The notes beneath the pieces were generated by a model that had not been told where the DNA came from, searched no databases, and saw only the letters and a program-made list of their open reading frames with translations. Shown in pieces: positions 7,401-10,788 of a stretch of 10,788 bases of DNA. The DNA is from Gemmatimonadota bacterium (GTDB lineage Bacteria > Gemmatimonadota > Gemmatimonadetes > Gemmatimonadales > Gemmatimonadaceae), in NCBI GenBank assembly GCA_016794735.1, contig JAEUJK010000818.1, forward strand, positions 1-10,788, in the 5' to 3' direction. Each line of letters starts with the position of its first letter. The stretch's first letter is position 1. Both the position numbers and the translations under genes were made by a program.

Positions 7401-10400
7401 TGCCACTCGACCAGCGGCGCGATGGATCGCACGGTGATGCGATAGGCGTCGCACGCCGCGGCCAGGAGGTCGCTGTCGGAGGGCGGGTCGCCGCGCATCC
7501 CCCGTTCGCCGAGTGGGGCGAGCACGTCGCGGGCGCGCGCCCAATCCGTGGGGAGCGGCAGGGTGGAGACGGTCCAGGCAAGGAAACGTTGGTATCCCCC
7601 ACGCGCCGGTTCGGCGATGGCCGCGAGCCATGCCGCGACCACGGGAGAATTGAGCAGGGTGGCGAGCGCGGCCGCATCGGTGTCGTCCCGGCAGGGCAAC
7701 ACGTAGCAGGTGTTCAGCGGCACCACCGGCGAACGCGCGGGGAGGATGAGCGCGCGTGGCCCGCGACTCATGTCCGCCCACACGACACGCGGCCGGTCGT
7801 TGAGCGCGGCCTCGATCCGAAAGAGCGACCACCACGCTGCCTGGCCTCGCACATCGCTCCGGGTGGCGAGCGTGGAGCGCCAGCGGCCCAGCCATCGCGC
7901 CGTGGCATCGGGCAAGGTGCGCAGTGGACGGCCGTCGGCTCCGTGCGTCCAGATGATCGATTCGGTGGAGGGTCGCGACTCCCATGGCCGCACCTGCTCC
8001 CCGCGCAACACGGGCCGCAGCATGTCGCGATCGACGCGCACATTGCCACGTGAGGTCGAGACGATCGCCAGGTCGCCGTCCATGTGGGAAGGCGTGACCA
8101 GGAATGCCTCGTTGCAGCCGCACTTCACGCCGAGCAGTGGCGACTGAAATCGCGCCAGCGGCGCCCCCGCCTCGACGAGGCGCCGAAAGCCACGCTGCGC
8201 GTCCGGTGGGAGGGTGACCCACGGTGACCCCGGCGTGCGATCGAAGGTGAGGTCGCTGGACGCACAGCTCCAGCTCACCGCGAGGCGTCGACGATGCACG
8301 GTCACGCGTACCGGGTCGGTGGCGACCGGTGCTGCCTTGCGAGCCACCACGAGCGAGGGATACGCCGCTGCATCGAACGCCGCGGGGGCTTCCGACCAAT
8401 CCTCGACGACGCGCACAGCATTGCTGCCGTGCAGCAGCTGGCGAACACCACCACCGGCCATCGAGCGCCACAACTTCATCGGCAACAGCAGCGCGACCAC
8501 GCCGCCGGGACGCAGGAGCCGGACGGACTGCTCCGCGAAGAGCGCGGCCAGGTCTACCTGCGCACCAAACGATGCGCCGCGCGTTGGGGCCGATTCCCAG
8601 GCGGCGTCACGAAACACCCGGTACGTCGCGCGAAACTGCTCACGTCGCTCCGGCGGAATGCGGTGCAGTCGCACCCAGGGTGGATTGCCAACGACGAGGT
8701 CGAATCCGCCGTCGTGAATGGCATCGGCAAAGTGCGACGCAAAGCGGAAGGGAAGCGCGGCTCCATCGCGCAGTGCGGCGCGTTGACGTCGCAGGCGACG
8801 GGCCAGTTGGCGCAGTTCCTCACGCCGTGCGAGTTCCTCGGGCAGGGAGCCGCGGCGCCCGCCGAACAGGTCGCGCCCGCGTGAGGCGACCACGAGGGAC
8901 CAGCGTTCCTCCGCAATCGAGGTAAGGCGTGCATCGATGACCCCGAGCGCTGCGCGACGCTCTTCCGCGTCGAGCTGACGGGCGAGCGCAACCTTTCGCT
9001 TGCCGGTGCTGCGCGCATACCGCGCCCGATCACGCGCGATGGCCCTGGATGCGCGGGTGGCAGGCTCCCACTCGCCACCATCGAGGGCATCACCGACGCG
9101 CACGTTCCGGTCGAGGTTGGGGAGCGGCGGGAGTTCCATGGGGTCCTCCACCTGCCGTTCGACCAGCGTGGAGAGCCACAGCCGCAACTCGCACAGCCAG
9201 ACGGCCATCGGGTTGAGATCCACGCCGAAGATCGACCGCGTGAGGACGCGTTGCTTGAGGAGCGCGCGCGGGGTCTCGTCCCCTGCGGTGATGAGCAGTC
9301 CCACGATGCGGTCGAGGGCGTGAACGAGGAACGCCCCCGACCCGCAGGCGGCGTCGAGCACCCGGATCCCGCGGAGCACCCGACCGGCATCCGGGTGGTC
9401 CGGTGATGCGCCGGCCAGCCAGCGGTCTGCGGCTGCCTCCGGCACCCCGACCGATCGCACGTATTCGCCTAACGCGGCCTCGGTGGTGCGTTCGACGAGG
9501 GCCTGCGGGGTGTAGAAGGCCCCGGTCTCGCGACGGTCGCGCGAGGCCATGAGGCTCTCGAAGGCCCGGCCGAGCATTTCCGGGTCGATCGCCGCCTCGG
9601 TGGCGTCGGTGCGGTCTTCGGTGGCGGTGAAGCGATAGCGCGTGAGCACCTCGTCGAACAACGCGGCAAGTTCGGAGTCACGGAAGCGCAGGGTCCGATG
9701 GCGCTGCTCGAGCGGCGAACGCGTGAAGAGGCCGCCATTCAGGAACGGCACCCGGCCAAACGCGCGTGCGCGTGCCGCACGTTGGTGCCACGGCGTGTTG
9801 AGCGTGCCGAAGAAGAGCGGCTCGAGCACGCGGCGATGCAGGTGCCCGGTGGCGAGCGCGGCGTCGCAATGCCGGGCGAGGAAGTTCCGGTCGCCATCGA
9901 GCCATCCGCGTCCCTCCAGGAAGGCCAGGAAGAGCAACCGTGACGCGGTTGCGAGGGCCAGTGCGTGCCTCGCCTCGGCGGGGGCCGACCCCTCGGCGCC
10001 CTCGCCTAACGCGTGGACATGGCGCTCGAGTGCGCGATAGAAGCGCGTGGAGATGGCGTCGCGGCCGAGGATCTCGTGCCAGCGCGCGTGGACGAGGAGG
10101 TCCTCGCCGCTCGCGGCCGCGGCGACGGCGGCCAGGGTTTCGGCGTCGCTTTCCCGCGGTTGACGGGGGTCGAGCCACAACGTGGCGCGGCGCGGGCGGG
10201 ATTCGCCGTCAACGAAGGTGGACAACGCGGCCGCGTCACCGGCGCTTGCGACCGCAAGCACCATCCACCGGAACTCCGGTGCGCGCGCCGCGAGCCGGGC
10301 CGTGCAGGTCTCGACGACCTCGCGCACCGGGTGTGTGTGGGCGACGAGGGCGATGGCCCGCAGGGTGCCGGCGCGCCGCGCGAGCACGCCACCTCGGGCG

Positions 10401-10543
10401 TGGGCGTCGATGCCTAACGCGCGGGCGGTGACGGCATCGAGGCGGGCGACCGGGCCGAAGCCGAGTGCCTTGAGGACGGGCGGAGCGCCGGTGGGGCGGA
10501 CCAACGCGGCGAGCAGGGTGTGGGCGCTACGGGAGGTGAGCAC
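7391..10543 (-). CDS. Large N6-adenine DNA methyltransferase (Eco57I/TaqI-like, with C-terminal target-recognition region)
   Basis: The protein has 1050 residues. Class I gamma-type adenine methyltransferase motifs appear in order: motif X GAFYTP (341-346), motif I LDAACGSGAF (396-405, AdoMet binding), GVDLNPMAVWLCEL with Asp-442 (motif II), VGDALDGG with Asp-485 (motif III) and catalytic motif IV NPPW (620-623), implying N6-adenine methylation. Between motifs III and IV is an Arg-rich helical insertion (about 497-592). The C-terminal third resembles a TaqI-type specificity region: GVKCGCNEAF around Asn-811, LRGEQVRPW, RPRVVWAD, LNSPVVAAWL around Asn-965 and RGGYQRFLAWTVSTLPLP. The first 290 or so residues are not recognised beyond similarity to other Eco57I-like proteins; I see no nuclease motif there. 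The start is GTG at 10543, the first possible codon after an in-frame TAG at 10588-10586; no spaced Shine-Dalgarno site is visible and an inverted repeat covers this start. DrmMI of DISARM and BREX PglX are possible relatives. Three TTA codons lie in GCGTTAGGC words. Confidence 0.9.
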   Translation of the reverse strand: MLTSRSAHTLLAALVRPTGAPPVLKALGFGPVARLDAVTARALGIDAHARGGVLARRAGTLRAIALVAHTHPVREVVETCTARLAARAPEFRWMVLAVASAGDAAALSTFVDGESRPRRATLWLDPRQPRESDAETLAAVAAAASGEDLLVHARWHEILGRDAISTRFYRALERHVHALGEGAEGSAPAEARHALALATASRLLFLAFLEGRGWLDGDRNFLARHCDAALATGHLHRRVLEPLFFGTLNTPWHQRAARARAFGRVPFLNGGLFTRSPLEQRHRTLRFRDSELAALFDEVLTRYRFTATEDRTDATEAAIDPEMLGRAFESLMASRDRRETGAFYTPQALVERTTEAALGEYVRSVGVPEAAADRWLAGASPDHPDAGRVLRGIRVLDAACGSGAFLVHALDRIVGLLITAGDETPRALLKQRVLTRSIFGVDLNPMAVWLCELRLWLSTLVERQVEDPMELPPLPNLDRNVRVGDALDGGEWEPATRASRAIARDRARYARSTGKRKVALARQLDAEERRAALGVIDARLTSIAEERWSLVVASRGRDLFGGRRGSLPEELARREELRQLARRLRRQRAALRDGAALPFRFASHFADAIHDGGFDLVVGNPPWVRLHRIPPERREQFRATYRVFRDAAWESAPTRGASFGAQVDLAALFAEQSVRLLRPGGVVALLLPMKLWRSMAGGGVRQLLHGSNAVRVVEDWSEAPAAFDAAAYPSLVVARKAAPVATDPVRVTVHRRRLAVSWSCASSDLTFDRTPGSPWVTLPPDAQRGFRRLVEAGAPLARFQSPLLGVKCGCNEAFLVTPSHMDGDLAIVSTSRGNVRVDRDMLRPVLRGEQVRPWESRPSTESIIWTHGADGRPLRTLPDATARWLGRWRSTLATRSDVRGQAAWWSLFRIEAALNDRPRVVWADMSRGPRALILPARSPVVPLNTCYVLPCRDDTDAAALATLLNSPVVAAWLAAIAEPARGGYQRFLAWTVSTLPLPTDWARARDVLAPLGERGMRGDPPSDSDLLAAACDAYRITVRSIAPLVEWQWR

Positions 10544-10549
10544 CTCCCG
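10530..10549. repeat. 9-bp perfect inverted repeat covering the methyltransferase start codon
   Basis: The arms CGGGAGGTG (10530-10538) and CACCTCCCG (10541-10549) are exact reverse complements separated by only AG. On the minus strand the GTG start (10543-10541) lies inside the 5' arm, immediately after the Shine-Dalgarno-like GGGAG. A two-base spacer is too tight for a normal RNA loop unless inner pairs open, so a dimeric protein binding site (for instance autoregulation) is at least as likely as an RNA hairpin that hides the start. Seen directly; the function is inference. Confidence 0.6.
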
Positions 10550-10563
10550 AACGTCGTGCCGGT

Positions 10564-10584
10564 GTGGTGGCGCACCGCCATCAC
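10564..10584. repeat. Imperfect inverted repeat in the leader of the methyltransferase gene
   Basis: The arms GTGGTGGCG (10564-10572) and CGCCATCAC (10576-10584) pair over nine positions with one mismatch, around a 3-base spacer. It lies 21 bases upstream of the GTG start in the 74-base gap after the symporter gene. There is no T-run after it, so it is not a standard terminator. It could be part of a regulatory leader together with the palindrome at the start codon. Confidence 0.4.
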
Positions 10585-10617
10585 CCTACCGCAGACCACA
10601 ACAAACCGTTGCGAACG

Positions 10618-10788
10618 TCAGCGCGTTTCGGTCTCGCCGCGGGCGATCACAACGGCAGCGGCCATGTCGCCGGTGACGTTTGCCGTCGTGCGGAACATGT
10701 CGGGAACGGTGTCCACGGCGAGGAGGATCCCCATTCCCTCCACCGGGACCCCGGCCGCAACCATCGCGGGCACCATCGCCACGATCGA
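10618..10788 (-). CDS. Dicarboxylate/amino acid:cation symporter (DAACS), C-terminal end (5' partial)
   Basis: Only the last 56 residues are in the window; the gene runs off the right edge and stops at TGA 10620-10618. The visible part, VPVEGMGILLAVDTVPD followed by MFRTTANVTGDMAAAVVIAR, matches the end of hairpin 2 and transmembrane helix 8 of the GltP/DctA/GltPh family of inner-membrane Na+- or H+-coupled transporters. Spacing of the binding residues is exactly that of GltPh: Asp, Asp at +4, Arg at +7, Thr at +8, Asn at +11 and Asp at +15 (equivalent to 390, 394, 397, 398, 401 and 405). The arginine at the 397 position favours an acidic substrate such as glutamate, aspartate or a C4-dicarboxylate. 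A 74-base gap with two inverted repeats separates it from the methyltransferase gene on the same strand, so it is probably a separate unit, though readthrough cannot be excluded. Confidence 0.9.
   Translation of the reverse strand, partial: SIVAMVPAMVAAGVPVEGMGILLAVDTVPDMFRTTANVTGDMAAAVVIARGETETR

Larger units (their letters stand above)
1440..10419 (-). repeat. Dispersed CGTTAGG word carrying all leucine TTA codons (six copies)
   Basis: On the plus strand the word reads CCTAACG at 1441-1447, 4932-4938, 6706-6712, 9468-9474, 10005-10011 and 10413-10419. Five copies are GCGTTAGGC, read in frame as Ala-Leu-Gly; the copy at 4932 is TCGTTAGGT, read as Ser-Leu-Gly. They fall in the membrane-protein, phosphatase, helicase and (three copies) methyltransferase genes. 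I found no copy in the plus-strand receptor gene and no other TTA leucine codon in the window. Confidence 0.6.

Noticed and set aside
7401..8471. Extension of the helicase frame to a 1066-residue protein
   Set aside because: The extra N-terminal part lies fully inside the methyltransferase gene in another frame and has the Arg/Ala/Gly-rich look of a shadow reading; helicase motifs begin soon after the ATG at 7400.
5271..10543. Assignment of the pair to DISARM or BREX
   Set aside because: Both proteins could be relatives of DrmMI/DrmD or PglX, but none of the defining companion genes is present in the window and gene order differs from the class 1 DISARM order I know, so the name is withheld.
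10600..10617. Possible intrinsic terminator after the symporter gene
   Set aside because: On the minus strand there is a CGTT-CGC-AACG hairpin followed by GTTTGTT, but the 4-base stem is too weak and the T-run is broken.
1..10788. Mobile-element boundaries, tRNA genes or CRISPR repeats around the methyltransferase-helicase pair
   Set aside because: I saw no tRNA cloverleaf, integrase or transposase gene, target-site duplication or regularly spaced repeat in the window, so there is no direct sign of recent transfer.

Overview
The window is GC-rich bacterial DNA and almost entirely coding. An outer-membrane TonB-dependent receptor, two exported proteins and a putative lipoprotein point to a Gram-negative envelope. 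Base composition, the lack of clear Shine-Dalgarno sites before most starts, and a recurring GCGTTAGGC word make me lean towards Gemmatimonadota, but that is an inference with low certainty. There are nine protein genes, no RNA genes, no CRISPR array, no insertion sequence, and no gap above 75 bases.

Layout: at the left edge (2-1369, +) is the C-terminal barrel of a TonB-dependent receptor. It converges on a run of seven minus-strand genes (10543 down to 1374). In transcription order these are a large Eco57I/TaqI-like DNA adenine methyltransferase, an SF2 (SNF2/DEAH-type) helicase overlapping it by 10 bases, a HAD-family phosphatase, a secreted NTF2-like protein, an aldo/keto reductase fused to a RidA-like domain, a ChaN-like haem-binding-family lipoprotein, and a small three-helix membrane protein. 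The last three are joined by 4-base ATGA stop/start overlaps. At the right edge (10618-10788, -) is the C-terminus of a glutamate/aspartate-type cation symporter.

The methyltransferase-helicase pair is the most interesting part. It resembles parts of phage-defence or restriction systems (DISARM DrmMI/DrmD, BREX PglX, split Type ISP), but neither protein shows a recognisable nuclease motif and no other core gene of those systems is in the window. Two inverted repeats lie at and just upstream of the methyltransferase start, one covering the start codon itself, which would suit an operator or a translational control element. The rest of the run looks metabolic or envelope-related: the ChaN-like lipoprotein lies close to the TonB receptor, which may suggest haem or iron handling, but the receptor's ligand cannot be read from this fragment.

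A sequence-level oddity is that every leucine TTA codon I could find (six, in five minus-strand genes) lies inside the heptamer CGTTAGG, five of them in GCGTTAGGC.
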